This document shows positions 1-10,402 of a DNA stretch of 64,000 bases, one piece after another; position 1 is the stretch's first letter; the number at the start of each line of letters is the position of its first letter. A program made the translations under genes and the position numbers. This DNA is from Streptomyces sp. P3 (lineage in GTDB: Bacteria > Actinomycetota > Actinomycetes > Streptomycetales > Streptomycetaceae). The notes beneath the pieces were generated by a model, which was given only the letters and a program-made list of their open reading frames with translations, searched no databases and was not told the DNA's origin. The stretch is from positions 6,341,501-6,405,500 of the forward strand of contig JAFEKX020000001.1 in NCBI GenBank assembly GCA_016893485.2, given 5' to 3'.

Positions 1-537
1 GGAGGAACTGCTGGACGTAGCGGGGGCCCTCGGTGATGAAGGAGGCGAAGAGCCGCTCGAAGGTGTGGCGGACGTCGTCCATGGAGAGGTCGGAGCCGTC
101 CTCCCACTTGATGCCGTCCTTGATGGTGAACGACCAGGTCTTGCCGCCGTCCTTCATCGTGCCGGCGTCCGTCGCCGCGTCGCCGACGAGGGTCTGGGTG
201 CCCTTGAGTCCATCTTGTAGCCGGTCAGACCACGCATGATCGGGACGGTGATGGCGCCCTCGGTGGAGACGTAGATCTGCGCCGGGTCCAGGTGGTCCAT
301 GTCGAACTGGTCGAGCCCGTAGATCGTCCCGCCCTTGACCGCGCCCGTGACCTCCGGGGCGGGACCGGTCGAGTCGGCCTTGGTACCGACCTCGATCTTG
401 GCGGCCTTGGCCTTGCTGACCGAGGGGACCTTGTTGTTGCCCGAGGACGAGCCGCCGCCGCCACAGGCGGTCAGCACGGAACTCGACGCGGCCACCACGC
501 CGGTCGCGATCATGAAGTTTCTACGGGAAAAAGACAC
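1..537 (-). CDS. Peptide ABC transporter substrate-binding lipoprotein, C-terminus outside window
   Basis: Extracytoplasmic solute-binding protein, family 5 (DppA/OppA type), which captures oligopeptides for the ABC importer. The N-terminus has a twin-arginine motif (SRRNFM), a hydrophobic stretch and a lipobox (LTAC), so it is probably a Tat-exported lipoprotein. A GTG start at 537 is followed by a Gly/Ser linker and typical family sequence (KGGTIYGLDQFDMDHLDP). The frame breaks near 205-215. Shifting one frame restores KGTQTLVGDAATD and then TWSFTIKDGIKWEDGS, the classic family-5 motif, through to base 1. It lies 69 bp downstream of the permease at 607-1647 and is probably co-transcribed with it. 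Only the first ~178 residues of an expected ~550-600 are present. Confidence 0.88.
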
Positions 538-606
538 AGTAGCCCTGCCTTACGGGTGGGACGGACCAGCCGGACGACATTGACCGGGCCGGAGATGAGA
601 GATGGG

Positions 607-1647
607 TCAGCGCTTGGACTTCGGGTCGAGCGCGTCGCGCGCCGAGTCGCCGAGCAGGTTGAACGCCAGGACGAAGATCACCATGGAGAGGCCCGGGAAG
701 AGCATGAAGGTGAAGTCCTGGGTGTAGAACTGGGCGCCCCGCTGGATCATGACGCCCCAGTCGGGGGTCGGGTCGATCATGCCGACACCGAGAAAGGCGA
801 AGCCCGCCTCAGCGGTCACGTAGGCCGGGAGCATGAGCGTGGACTGGATGAGGATCGGGGTCCACAGGTTCGGCAGCAGTTCCTTGAAGACGATGCGCGC
901 CGGTGACGCCCCGGTCACCTTGGCGGCCTCGACGAACTCCCGCTCGCGCAGGCCGAGTACCTGGCCGCGCAGCAGTCGGGCGATGGACGCCCAGCCGAAG
1001 AACGAGAGCATGATGATCAGCGCGGTGGCCCGCAGCCAGGTCGGGATGTTGTCGTCGGCGGCGACGAACAGGCCGAACACCACCGGCATGAACGCGATGA
1101 TGAACAGCGTCGAGGGGATCGACAGCACGATGTCGACGATCCGGCCGACGATGTAGTCCGTCTTGCCGCCGAGGTAGCCCGCGGTCACGCCGATCACGAC
1201 GCCGACGGCGGTGGTGATCAGGGTGGCGGCGAGGGCGATGCCGAGCGAGGTCCGGATCCCGTAGATCAGGAAGGTGAAGACGTCGCGGCCCAGCTGCGGC
1301 TCGATGCCGAACCAGAACTGGGAGCTCATGCCGCCGTTCGCGCCCGCCGGGTACGAGAAGGCGTCGAGCAGGCTCGGGTCCTGGCTCGCGTACGTCGTGT
1401 ACGGGTCCTTGCCGTACAGCTTCGATATCAGCGGTGCGGCGATCGCGACCACGAAGAAGAAGATCACGATGATCGCCGATATGACGCCCGTACGGTCCCG
1501 TTTGAAACGGCGCCACGCGAGCTGACCCGGGGACCGGCTCTCGTTGGCCTTCGAGGCGGGAGAAGTGATCGACTTCTCGAGGCTCTCGTCGGTCACTTCG
1601 AGCGGGACCGCGGATGAGGTTGGGGGATCATGCTGCTCCTGGCCCAA
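607..1647 (-). CDS. Peptide ABC transporter permease, DppC/OppC type
   Basis: Inner-membrane permease of a dipeptide/oligopeptide importer (BPD_transp_1). About 346 aa, with an N-terminal cytoplasmic tail, a first TM segment (residues ~58-80), the OppC_N region and five further TM helices. The EAA loop is clear (EFVEAAKVTGASPARIVFKE) and the protein ends with the family signature LLGDSARDALDPK. It reads without interruption. The start is uncertain: the listed start is TTG at 1647, whereas the GGAG-like RBS lies further upstream, next to an in-frame ATT. It is transcribed toward the SBP at 1-537 and away from the plus-strand operon at 2081. No DppB partner is present on this side. Confidence 0.93.
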   Translation of the reverse strand: MGQEQHDPPTSSAVPLEVTDESLEKSITSPASKANESRSPGQLAWRRFKRDRTGVISAIIVIFFFVVAIAAPLISKLYGKDPYTTYASQDPSLLDAFSYPAGANGGMSSQFWFGIEPQLGRDVFTFLIYGIRTSLGIALAATLITTAVGVVIGVTAGYLGGKTDYIVGRIVDIVLSIPSTLFIIAFMPVVFGLFVAADDNIPTWLRATALIIMLSFFGWASIARLLRGQVLGLREREFVEAAKVTGASPARIVFKELLPNLWTPILIQSTLMLPAYVTAEAGFAFLGVGMIDPTPDWGVMIQRGAQFYTQDFTFMLFPGLSMVIFVLAFNLLGDSARDALDPKSKR

Positions 1648-2080
1648 GGGGGTCTGAATGAGACTCCGCAGGGCACACTCCCCTACGGGCTACGCCGGAC
1701 TTTTTCAACGCAATTCATGCAAGGTCAATAAAATCTGGGTCGACTTGGGTTTCTCTTTACCTTCTTTACCGAGTGATGACCAATCCGTAGCTACGCGGGT
1801 AGCGTGCCGTGATCGATCCGTGCTTTATATCGGGCCAACTGCGCTAAACGGGCAATGAGTTCGTTATGCGGACGCCTCTGTATCGGAATGCGTACACCGG
1901 GGCGTCACAATCCAACGGTTCTGCATCGCTTCGCGGTGATCCATTGTGCTCCTCCCGGGAGATCGACTGAACGGACCCCGGGTAGCTCGAACGGGTGGGC
2001 CCGCAGGCGGTATGTGCCCTATGAGCCGATATTTGCCGGTAATGGATCGGCATGGTTCGGCTTTCCTGAGGAGGCACTCG
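1648..2080. promoter_or_regulatory. Divergent intergenic region between two peptide ABC transcription units
   Basis: No gene is supported here. The 433 bp separate the minus-strand permease from the plus-strand SBP, and the left half is distinctly richer in A+T than its surroundings (roughly 1690-1860), as expected for divergent promoters. An RBS (GAGGAGG, 2069-2075) precedes the SBP ATG at 2081. I could not assign convincing -35/-10 pairs. Confidence 0.5.
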
Positions 2081-3715
2081 ATGCGTGGAGCCACGCACGC
2101 CAAATGGGCCGCTTGCGCGGCGGCGGTAGCCCTTGCGGCGACCGCCTGTGGGGGCGGCAGGAGCAGCAGCGGCGGCGGCGGTGACGGCAGCGCGGTGCTC
2201 AGCGCCTCCTGGGGAGACCCGCAGAACCCACTGGAGCCGGCCAACACCAACGAGGTGCAGGGCGGCAAGGTCCTCGACATGGTCTTCCGCGGTCTGAAGC
2301 GGTACGACCCGAAGACCGGCAAGGCCCAGGACATGCTCGCCGACAAGATCGACACCACCGACTCGCAGAACTTCACGGTCACCATCAAGAGCGGCTGGAA
2401 GTTCAGCAACGGCGAGGCGGTCACCGCGAAGTCGTTCGTCGACGCGTGGAACTACGGCGCCAGCCTGAAGAACAACCAGAAGAACGCGTACTTCTTCGGG
2501 TACATCGAGGGCTACGACAAGGTCCACCCCGACAGCGGCTCGCAGTCCGCCGGCACGCTCTCCGGGCTGAAGGTGACCGGCACGGACACCTTCACCATCA
2601 AGCTCACCCAGAAGTTCTCGACCTTCCCGGACACCCTGGGCTACGCGGCCTACTCGCCGCTGCCGTCGACGTTCTTCTCGGACCACGCGGCCTGGCTGAA
2701 GAAGCCGGTCGGCAACGGGCCGTACACCATCTCGTCGTACACCAAGGGCTCGCAGATGCAGCTCAAGAAGTGGGACGGGTACACCGGTTCGGACAAGGCG
2801 CAGAACGGCGGGGTGACCCTCAAGGTCTACACCGACAACAACACCGCCTACACCGACCTGATGGCCGGCAACCTCGACCTCGTCGACGACATCCCGGCCT
2901 CGCAGCTGAAGAACGTCAAGAGCGACCTCGGTGGCCGGTACATCAACACGCCCGCCGGCATCATCCAGACCCTCGCGTTCCCGTACTACGACAAGAACTG
3001 GAACAAGAGCGGCTCGGACAAGGTCCGCCAGGGGCTGTCCATGGCCATCAACCGGGACCAGATCACCAACACGATCTTCCAGAAGACCCGTACCCCGGCC
3101 ACCGACTGGACCTCACCGGTGCTCGGCACCGCGGGCGGCTTCCAGGACGGGCTGTGCGGGGACTCCTGCAAGTACAACCCGACCGAGGCGAAGAAGCTGG
3201 TCCAGGAGGGCGGCGGCATCCCCGGCGGCCAGGTCAAGATCACGTACAACGCGGACACGGGCTCGCACAAGGAGTGGGTGGACGCGGTGTGCAACTCCAT
3301 CAACAACGCGCTCGGCAACGACAAGGCGTGCGTCGGCAACCCGGTCGGCACCTTCGCCGACTTCCGCAACCAGATCGGCCAGCACAAGATGACCGGGCCG
3401 TTCCGGGCCGGCTGGCAGATGGACTACCCGCTCATCCAGAACTTCCTGCAGCCGCTCTACTACACCAACGCCTCCTCGAACGACGGCAAGTGGTCCAACA
3501 AGGACTTCGACAAGCTCGTCGACCAGGCCAACGCGGAGACGGACACCAGCAAGGCGATCAAGCTCTTCCAGCAGGCCGAGGGCGTCGTCCGGGACAACAT
3601 GGCCGCCATCCCGCTCTGGTACCAGAACGGCAGCGCGGGCTACTCCGACCGGCTCTCCAACGTGGCGCTCAACCCGTTCAGCGTCCCCGTCTACAACGAG
3701 ATCAAGGTCAACTGA
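2081..3715 (+). CDS. Oligopeptide ABC transporter substrate-binding lipoprotein
   Basis: Family-5 solute-binding protein for peptides, 544 aa. ATG 2081 is chosen because a GAGGAGG RBS lies just upstream and the product then begins with a signal peptide and lipobox (MRGATHAKWAACAA... LAATACGGG). The in-frame upstream extension to 1946 lacks such features. Family motifs include FTVTIKSGWKFSNGEAVTA, GNGPYTISSYTKGSQM and the C-terminal IPLWYQNGSAGYS. Four Cys residues (GLCGDSCKY; AVCNSI; KACVGN) could form disulfides outside the cell. The sequence is very like the BldKB-type binding proteins of Streptomyces (recollection, not a search). It is the first gene of a five-gene operon extending to 7709. 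Confidence 0.95.
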   Translation: MRGATHAKWAACAAAVALAATACGGGRSSSGGGGDGSAVLSASWGDPQNPLEPANTNEVQGGKVLDMVFRGLKRYDPKTGKAQDMLADKIDTTDSQNFTVTIKSGWKFSNGEAVTAKSFVDAWNYGASLKNNQKNAYFFGYIEGYDKVHPDSGSQSAGTLSGLKVTGTDTFTIKLTQKFSTFPDTLGYAAYSPLPSTFFSDHAAWLKKPVGNGPYTISSYTKGSQMQLKKWDGYTGSDKAQNGGVTLKVYTDNNTAYTDLMAGNLDLVDDIPASQLKNVKSDLGGRYINTPAGIIQTLAFPYYDKNWNKSGSDKVRQGLSMAINRDQITNTIFQKTRTPATDWTSPVLGTAGGFQDGLCGDSCKYNPTEAKKLVQEGGGIPGGQVKITYNADTGSHKEWVDAVCNSINNALGNDKACVGNPVGTFADFRNQIGQHKMTGPFRAGWQMDYPLIQNFLQPLYYTNASSNDGKWSNKDFDKLVDQANAETDTSKAIKLFQQAEGVVRDNMAAIPLWYQNGSAGYSDRLSNVALNPFSVPVYNEIKVN

Positions 3716-3769
3716 GCCGACGGCAGGGGCGGTCTCGCACGAGGCCGCCCCACGATCCCCGGAGCCCCC

Positions 3770-4693
3770 ATGGGACGGTACGTAATCCGGCGTCTGCTGC
3801 AGATGATCCCGGTCTTCATCGGCGCCACACTGTTGATCTTCCTGATGGTGAACGTGATGGGCGACCCCGTCGCGGGCCTGTGCGGCGAGCGGCAGTGCGA
3901 CCCGGCGACCGCCGCCCAGCTCAAGCGGGAGTTCGGCCTCGACAAGCCCGTGTGGCAGCAGTACCTGACCTACATGGGGAACGTCTTCACCGGTGACTTC
4001 GGTACGGCGTTCAACGGCCAGAAGGTCACCGAGCTGATGTCGACCGCGTTCCCGGTCACCATCCGGCTGACCCTCGTGGCGATCGTCATCGAGATCGTCG
4101 TCGGCATCGCGCTCGGTGTGGTCACCGGCCTCAAGCGCGGCCGCCCGATCGACACCACCGTGCTGCTGCTCACCCTGGTCGTCATCTCCATCCCGACCTT
4201 CGTCACCGGTCTGCTGCTGCAACTGCTGCTCGGCGTCGAATGGGGCTGGATCAAACCGTCCGTCTCCCCGGAGGCGACCTTCAGCGAACTGATCGTCCCC
4301 GGGCTGGTGTTGGCCTCCGTCTCGCTCGCGTACGTGACCCGGCTGACCCGGACGTCCATCGCGGAGAACCGGCGCTCCGACTACGTCCGTACGGCCGTCG
4401 CGAAGGGCCTGCCGAGGCGCCGGGTGATCGTCCGGCACCTGCTGCGCAACTCCCTCATCCCGGTGGTCACCTTCATCGGCACCGACATCGGCGCCCTGAT
4501 GGGCGGCGCGATCGTCACCGAGCGGATCTTCAACATCCACGGGGTCGGCTACCAGCTCTACCAGGGGATCGTCCGCCAGAACACCCAGACCGTGGTCGGC
4601 TTCGTGACCGTCCTCGTCCTGGTCTTCCTGGTCGCCAACCTGCTCGTCGACCTCCTCTACGCCGTACTCGACCCGAGGATCCGCTATGCCTGA
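3770..4693 (+). CDS. Peptide ABC transporter permease, DppB/OppB type
   Basis: Membrane permease, 307 aa, uninterrupted. It begins MGRYVIRRLLQMIPVF, the usual DppB opening. A periplasmic loop (~31-100) follows the first TM segment, with five more helices after it. The EAA loop is visible (SDYVRTAVAKGLPRRRVIVRH) and the end is LYAVLDPRIRYA. The loop holds two cysteines (GLCGERQC). It lies 54 bp after the SBP, and its stop overlaps the start of the next permease by 8 bp, indicating translational coupling. With the neighbouring DppC-type protein it forms the translocation channel. Confidence 0.96.
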   Translation: MGRYVIRRLLQMIPVFIGATLLIFLMVNVMGDPVAGLCGERQCDPATAAQLKREFGLDKPVWQQYLTYMGNVFTGDFGTAFNGQKVTELMSTAFPVTIRLTLVAIVIEIVVGIALGVVTGLKRGRPIDTTVLLLTLVVISIPTFVTGLLLQLLLGVEWGWIKPSVSPEATFSELIVPGLVLASVSLAYVTRLTRTSIAENRRSDYVRTAVAKGLPRRRVIVRHLLRNSLIPVVTFIGTDIGALMGGAIVTERIFNIHGVGYQLYQGIVRQNTQTVVGFVTVLVLVFLVANLLVDLLYAVLDPRIRYA

Positions 4694-5665
4694 GCAGCCG
4701 TTCGAGCAGGATCGCGCCATCGCCGGGACCGGTATGGGCGGCGCGATGGACCTCGCCACGAGCGAGGCGGAGACGCTGGAGAGGACTCCGGGCGGCCCGG
4801 AGGGCACAGGGCCCGCGGGCAAACCCCGCTCCCTGTGGTCGGACGCCTGGCGCGACCTGCGCCGCAACCCCGTCTTCATCATCTCCGCGCTGGTCATCCT
4901 CTTCCTGGTCGTCATCTCCCTCTGGCCCTCGCTGATCGCCTCGGGCAACCCCTCAAGTGCGACCTCGCCAAGGCCCAGGAGGGCTCCCAGCCGGGCCACC
5001 CCTTCGGCTACGACGGCCAGGGCTGCGACGTCTACACGCGCACGGTCTACGGCACCCGTACGTCGGTGACGGTCGGCGTCCTCGCCACGCTGGGGGTGGC
5101 GATCTTCGGGTCGGTGCTGGGCGGGCTCGCCGGGTTCTTCGGCGGGGTGTGGGACTCGATCCTGTCCCGGCTCACGGACATCTTCTTCGCGATCCCGGTG
5201 GTCCTCGGCGGCCTGGTGCTGCTGTCCGTGGTCACGAGCAACACGGTCTGGCCGGTCATCGGGTTCATGGTGCTGCTCGGCTGGCCGCAGATCTCCCGTA
5301 TCGCGCGCGGCTCGGTCATCACCGCCAAGCAGAACGACTACGTCCAGGCCGCGCGGGCGCTCGGCGCCTCCAACTCCCGCCTGCTGCTACGGCACATCAC
5401 CCCGAACGCGATCGCCCCGGTGATCGTCGTCGCCACCATCGCGCTCGGTACCTACATCTCGCTGGAGGCGACCCTGTCGTACCTCGGAGTGGGGCTGAAG
5501 CCACCCACGGTCAGCTGGGGCATCGACATCTCGGCCGCCTCCCAGTACATCCGCAACGCCCCGCACATGCTGCTCTGGCCCGCCGGAGCCCTGGCGATCA
5601 CGGTCCTCGCGTTCATCATGCTCGGCGACGCGGTGCGCGACGCCCTCGACCCGAAGCTGAGGTGA
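4686..5665 (+). CDS. Peptide ABC transporter permease, DppC/OppC type (one frameshift)
   Basis: Second channel subunit, ~326 aa. The first ~88 residues (cytoplasmic tail, then TM1 FIISALVILFLVVISLWPSL) are in one frame and the rest in another. The switch is at 4949-4952, where CCCC would need to be CCCCC to read ASGNPLKCDLAKAQEG. The remainder shows the EAA loop (NDYVQAARALGASNSRLLLRH) and the terminal LGDAVRDALDPKLR. The break is most likely a sequencing deletion. It sits between DppB- and DppD-type genes, overlapping the former by 8 bp. Confidence 0.92.
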
Positions 5666-5673
5666 CCGGCGTC

Positions 5674-6646
5674 ATGCTGCTCGAAGTGCGGGACCTGCAC
5701 GTGGAGTTCAGGACCAGGGACGGGGTCGCCAAGGCCGTCAACGGCGTCAACTACAGCGTGGACGAGGGGGAGACCCTCGCCGTGCTGGGGAGTCGGGGTC
5801 CGGGAAGTCCGTGACCGCGCAGGCCGTCATGGGGATCCTCGACACCCCGCCGGGGAAGATCACCGGCGGGGAGATCCTCTTCCGGGGCAAGGACCTGCTG
5901 AAGTTCAAGGAGGAAGAGCGGCGCAAGGTCCGCGGCGCCGAGATGGCGATGATCTTCCAGGACGCGCTGTCCTCGCTCAACCCCGTGCTCTCCGTGGGCG
6001 ACCAGCTCGGCGAGATGTTCACCGTGCACCGGGGATGTCCCGAAAGGACGCGCGCACCAAGGCGGTCGAGCTGATGGACCGGGTGCGCATCCCGGGTGCC
6101 GCACAGCGCGTCCGGGACTATCCGCACCAGTTCTCCGGCGGTATGCGCCAGCGCATCATGATCGCCATGGCGCTCGCCCTGGAGCCGGCGCTCATCATCG
6201 CCGACGAACCCACCACCGCCCTCGACGTCACCGTGCAGGCCCAAGTCATGGACCTGCTCGCGGAGTTGCAGCGCGAGCTGCACATGGGGCTCATCCTCAT
6301 CACCCACGACCTCGGGGTCGTCGCCGACGTCGCCGACAAGATCGCCGTGATGTACGCGGGCCGGATCGTCGAGTCGGCCCCCGTCCACGACATCTACAAG
6401 GCGCCCGCCCACCCGTACACCAAGGGCCTGCTGGACTCGATCCCGCGCCTGGACCAGAAGGGCCAGGAGCTCTACGCGATCAAGGGCCTGCCGCCGAACC
6501 TGATGCACATCCCGCCCGGCTGCGCCTTCAACCCGCGCTGTCCGATGGCCCAGGACGTGTGCCGGACCGACGAACCCGAGCTGTACGAGGTGGATCAACA
6601 CCGGGGCAGCGCCTGCCACTTCTGGAGGGAGTGCCTCAATGGCTGA
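5674..6646 (+). CDS. Peptide ABC transporter ATP-binding protein, DppD/OppD type (two frameshifts)
   Basis: Cytoplasmic ATPase that energises uptake. Starting at ATG 5674 (an alternative GTG at 5662 overlaps the upstream stop), the frame breaks inside the Walker A motif at 5787-5790. One added G restores GESGSGKS. A second break at 6031-6034 is also repaired by one G (HRGMSRKDAR). Beyond are the Q-loop (MIFQDALSSLNP), signature FSGGMRQR, Walker B ALIIADEPTTALDV, H-loop ILITHDLGVV and the DppD-specific C-terminal Cys-rich region (PGCAFNPRCPMAQDVC) that in homologues binds an Fe-S cluster. The repaired length is ~324 aa. It overlaps the next gene by 8 bp. Confidence 0.92.
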
Positions 6647-7709
6647 GCCGATCCTGGAGGTCGAGGGGCTCGTCAAGCACTACCCCTGACCCAGGGCATC
6701 CTCTTCAAGAAGCAGGTCGGTGCCGTCAAGGCCGTCGACGGCGTGGACTTCACGCTCGACCGGGGCGAGACGCTCGGCATCGTCGGGGAGTCCGGCTGCG
6801 GCAAATCAACCGTCGCCAAGATGCTGGTCAACCTTGAGCGGCCGACGGAGGGTCGATCAAGTTCAAGGGCGAGGACATCAGCCGGATGTCGGGCAAGGCC
6901 CTGAAGGCCGCGCGCCGCAACATCCAGATGGTGTTCCAGGACCCGTACACCTCCCTCAACCCCCGCATGACGGTGGGCGACATCATCGGGGAGCCGTACG
7001 AGATCCACCCCGAAGTCGCGCCAAAGGGCGACCGGCGCAAGAAAGTTCAGGATCTGCTGGACGTGGTCGGGCTCAACCCCGAGTACATCAACCGGTATCC
7101 GCACCAGTTCTCCGGCGGCCAGCGCCAACGCATCGGCATCGCACGGGGTTGGCGCTGCGCCCCGAGGTCATCGTCGCCGACGAACCCGTCTCCGCGCTCG
7201 ACGTCTCCGTCCAGGCGCAGGTGATCAACCTCCTCGACCGCCTCCAGGACGAGTTCGACCTCTCCTACATCTTCATCGCGCACGACCTGTCGATCGTCCG
7301 GCACATCTCGGACCGGGTCGGGGTCATGTACCTCGGCCGGATCGTGGAGATCGGCAGGGACGCCGAGATCTACGACCACCCGACGCACCCGTACACCCAG
7401 GCGCTGCTGTCCGCCGTGCCCGTGCCCGACCCGGACGCGCGCGAGCACCGGGAGCGGATCATCCTGTCGGGCGACGTGCCGTCGCCGACGAAGATCCCCT
7501 CCGGGTGCCGGTTCCGCACCCGGTGCTGGAAGGCGCGGGAGCGCTGCTCGCTGGAGGTGCCGCTGCTCGCGGTACCGGCCGAGTTCCGGCTCGTGAGCGG
7601 GCCCGCGGCGCACGACTCGGCCTGTCACTTCGCCGAGGAGAAGACGGTCGTACCGCGGGACCTGCCGCCGACGGAACCCCTGGGCGATCTTGATCAGGGG
7701 GCGGAATAA
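6639..7709 (+). CDS. Peptide ABC transporter ATP-binding protein, DppF/OppF type (three frameshifts)
   Basis: Second ATPase of the importer. The start ATG lies within the end of the upstream gene. The reading frame is interrupted near 6683-6686 (CCCC for CCCCC), near 6850 and at 7145-7148 (GGGG for GGGGG). After repair the order is Walker A GIVGESGCGKST, Q-loop MVFQDPYTSLNP, signature FSGGQRQRIGIARGLALRP, Walker B VIVADEPVSALDV, H-loop FIAHDLSIV and the oligopeptide C-terminal domain with Cys (GCRFRTRCWKARERC). The repaired length is ~358 aa. It is the last gene of the operon; a strong hairpin follows at 7817-7852. Confidence 0.92.
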
Positions 7710-7816
7710 CCCCACAAACCGGCATCAACCGCGTTAACACGCAGGCAACTCGGCCGACCCGGTCTCGATATACGGACGAGTCAATCTGAATGACGTACGG
7801 CCGTGCGGGTGCCGTA

Positions 7817-7852
7817 AACGGACCGGGGCGCGCCATGTCGCCCCGGTCCGTT
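7817..7852. terminator. Bidirectional hairpin terminator between convergent genes
   Basis: A perfect 14-bp stem (AACGGACCGGGGCG / CGCCCCGGTCCGTT) with an 8-nt loop lies between the converging ends of the peptide ABC operon (+) and the S9 peptidase (-). There is no long U tract, as is usual in Streptomyces. Confidence 0.85.
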
Positions 7853-7859
7853 GCCGCAC

Positions 7860-9971
7860 CTAGGCCAGCCCCAACGACCGCTTCAGGAAGTCCACTTGGA
7901 GCAGCAGCAGGTTTTCCGCGACCTGTTCCTGCGGGGTCATGTGGGTCACGCCGGACAGTGGGAGGACCTCGTGCGGCCGGCCGGCGGCCAGGAGCGCGGA
8001 GGACAGCCGCAGGGTGTGGGCGACCACCACGTTGTCGTCCGCGAGGCCGTGCACGACCATCAGGGGCCGCTGCGGGTCCGCCGGGGACGACAGGCCGTCC
8101 TCCGTGACGAGACTGCTCTTCGCGTACGACTCCGGGTCCTTGGCCGGGTCGCCGAGGTACCGCTCCGTGTAGTGGGTGTCGTAGAGGCGCCAGTCGGTCA
8201 CCGGGGCGCCCGCGATGCCCGCGTGGAAGACGTCCGGGCGGCGCAGCACGGCGAGTCCGGCGAGCCAACCCCCGTACGACCAGCCGCGGATGGCCACCCG
8301 GGAGAGGTCCAGCGGGTGGGACTTCGCGAGGTCCTGGAGGGCGTCGATCTGGTCGTCCAGGGAGACCGTGAAGTCGCGGTGGACGGCCTTCTCCCAGGCC
8401 GGTGAGCGGCCGGGGGTGCCGCGGCCGTCGGCGACGAGGACCGCGAAACCCTGGTCGGCGAACCACTGCGAGGTGAGGTGCGCGTTGTGCGCGGCGACCA
8501 CCCGGGGCCGTGCGGACCGCCGTAGGGGTCCAGCAGAACCGGAAGCGGGCCGCTGCCGTCGTAGTCCTGTGGCATAAGCAGGGCGCACGGGACGCGCCGT
8601 GCGCCCCCTCGGTGAACGTGATGCGCGGGGACAGCCCCGGATCTTCGGCGTACGACGCGACCGGCACCGTCTTCTTGCCCTCGCGCAGCACCTGGACCTG
8701 CGTCCCCGGGCGGTCCGGCACCGCCGAGAGCAGCACGGTCACGCCCCGGCGCGGACCGCCGAGTGCACACCGGGTTCCTGCGAGAGGCGCTCCAGGCCGA
8801 GCTCGTTGACGCGGTAGACATGCACCTCGCCGGTCTCCGGAGTGGGCGCGTCCTCGCCCGCCGACGCGGAGATCAGCACGTTGTCGTCGGAGACGTCCAG
8901 CACCGCGCGGACGTGCAACTGCGGCCCTGTGAGCAGGCGTTCACCCACCGACAGCACCCGGGCGCCCCCTCGTCGGCGATCCGCACGAGCCGTCCCGAGG
9001 GGCTCCAGCACGGCACGCCAGGGAAAAGATCAAGCCAAACTGGATCTTCGTCGGCATGCACCATCCGGGTCGCCCCTGAGCCCGGCTCGACGGCGAGGAA
9101 CAGCTGGCTGCGCTGGTCCCGGGCCTGTACGAGCAGCAGCGGCGCACCCGCCGCTGACCAGTGCACTCGCGCCAGATACGGGTACCGCGCCCGGTCCCAG
9201 GCGACCTCCGTGCGCGACCCGTCGAGGCCGATCACATACAGCCGTACGTCCGCGTTGGCCGTGCCCGCCGCCGGGTACGCGACCTGCTGCGGCTCGCGCT
9301 CCGGGTGGGCCGGGTCGGCGATCCACCAGCGCCGTACCGGCGTGTCGTCGGCGCGTGCGACCAGCAGTCGGTCCGCGTCCGGCGACCACCAGAAGCCCCG
9401 CGTCCGGCTCATCTCCTCGGCCGCGATGAACTCGGCCAGACCGTAGGTGACTTGTTCCGACTCCGGCTCGGCGAGCGCCCGGTCGCCCTCGCCGTCGGCC
9501 CCCACGACCCGCAGGGCGCCGCCGGTGACGTACGCGATGTGCTGTCCGTCGGGGACGGGCGGGGGTCGATCACCGGTCCCGGGACCGGGAGTTCGCGTGC
9601 CGCGCCCGACTTCAGGTCCGTGCTGAAAAGCCGCCCTGACAAGGCGAAAGACGCCAGCTCGGCCTCGCTGTCGGTGGCGTAGCCGACGATCCCCGCACCG
9701 CCCTCGCGGGTGCGTTCGCGGCGGGCCCGCTCCTCGGGGAGAGGTGCTCCGAGGCGCCGCCCAGGAGGGCGCGCGGGTCGGCCGCCACGCGCTCCTCGCC
9801 GTCCGCCGGGGTGAGCACCCACAGGGCGTTCGCCCGGTCCGTGCCGGAGGGCGAGCGCAGGAACACGACCCGGGAACCGTCAGGTGACACGGTGAACGCG
9901 CGCGGCGCGCCGAGCGTGAACCGCTGGGTACGGGCGTGCCGTCGGGGGAAGGAGTCAGCCTCGGTCGTCAT
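7860..9971 (-). CDS. S9 family (dipeptidyl/prolyl oligopeptidase-type) serine peptidase, several frameshifts
   Basis: Cytoplasmic alpha/beta-hydrolase peptidase of the DPP IV/POP clan, ~704 aa after repair. The start is ATG 9971 (MTTEADSFPRRHARTQRF). The N-terminal two-thirds is a propeller-like domain (GFWWSPDADRLLVARADDTP and similar blades). The catalytic domain carries the nucleophile motif RGWSYGGW, a probable Asp in HGLADDNV and the His in SGVTHM. Frames switch near 9748, 9565, 8960, 8755 and 8515, mostly by single-base losses. It faces the peptide importer on the opposite strand, so import followed by intracellular hydrolysis is a reasonable functional link, but that is inference. Confidence 0.9.
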
Positions 9972-10184
9972 GCCCCGACCATATTGGCCATGCGCCCCCT
10001 TGTGCGGCTGTGCGCCGAGCGATGCGCGAGCGCGGATAGTTATGATCACTAGCGCTGCGTGGGTATGAACCTGCTGGCTCCTGTATGGATTTGCTGTACC
10101 GATTTGCTCTACGGATCCGCCCCATGGATCCATTGCCCCCATAGTCCGACCCCTAGTCCCTGGGATCATTGGAGGTGAGCCGCC

Positions 10185-10379
10185 GTGGCACTCTCGATTT
10201 CGGCGGTGGTGCTGCTGGCGATCGTCGTCTTCCTTCTGGTCAAGAAATCAGGGCTGAAGGGCGGGCACGCGGTCGTCTGTGTCCTCCTCGGGTTCTATCT
10301 GGCCTCGTCGACCATCGCGCCCACGATCAGCGATCTGACGACGAACATCGCGAGCATGATCGGCAGCATCAAGTTCTGA
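10185..10379 (+). CDS. Small conserved membrane protein
   Basis: 64-aa protein starting at GTG 10185, with an excellent RBS (GGAGGTG, 10171-10177). Two predicted TM helices (ISAVVLLAIVVFLLVKK; HAVVCVLLGFYLASST) are separated by a short basic loop, and the tail is polar. No enzyme motif is visible. It lies 23 bp upstream of mshB, so the two are probably co-transcribed. I do not recognise a named function. Confidence 0.72.
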   Translation: MALSISAVVLLAIVVFLLVKKSGLKGGHAVVCVLLGFYLASSTIAPTISDLTTNIASMIGSIKF

Positions 10380-10402
10380 CGGCTCACCTTTAGGGTGGGC
10401 TC

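Noticed and set aside
3113..4999. 628-codon open frame on the minus strand opposite the first ABC operon
   Set aside because: It is the antisense of well-supported SBP/permease genes; its product is Arg/Asp/Gly/His-rich with no domain, as expected in GC-rich DNA.
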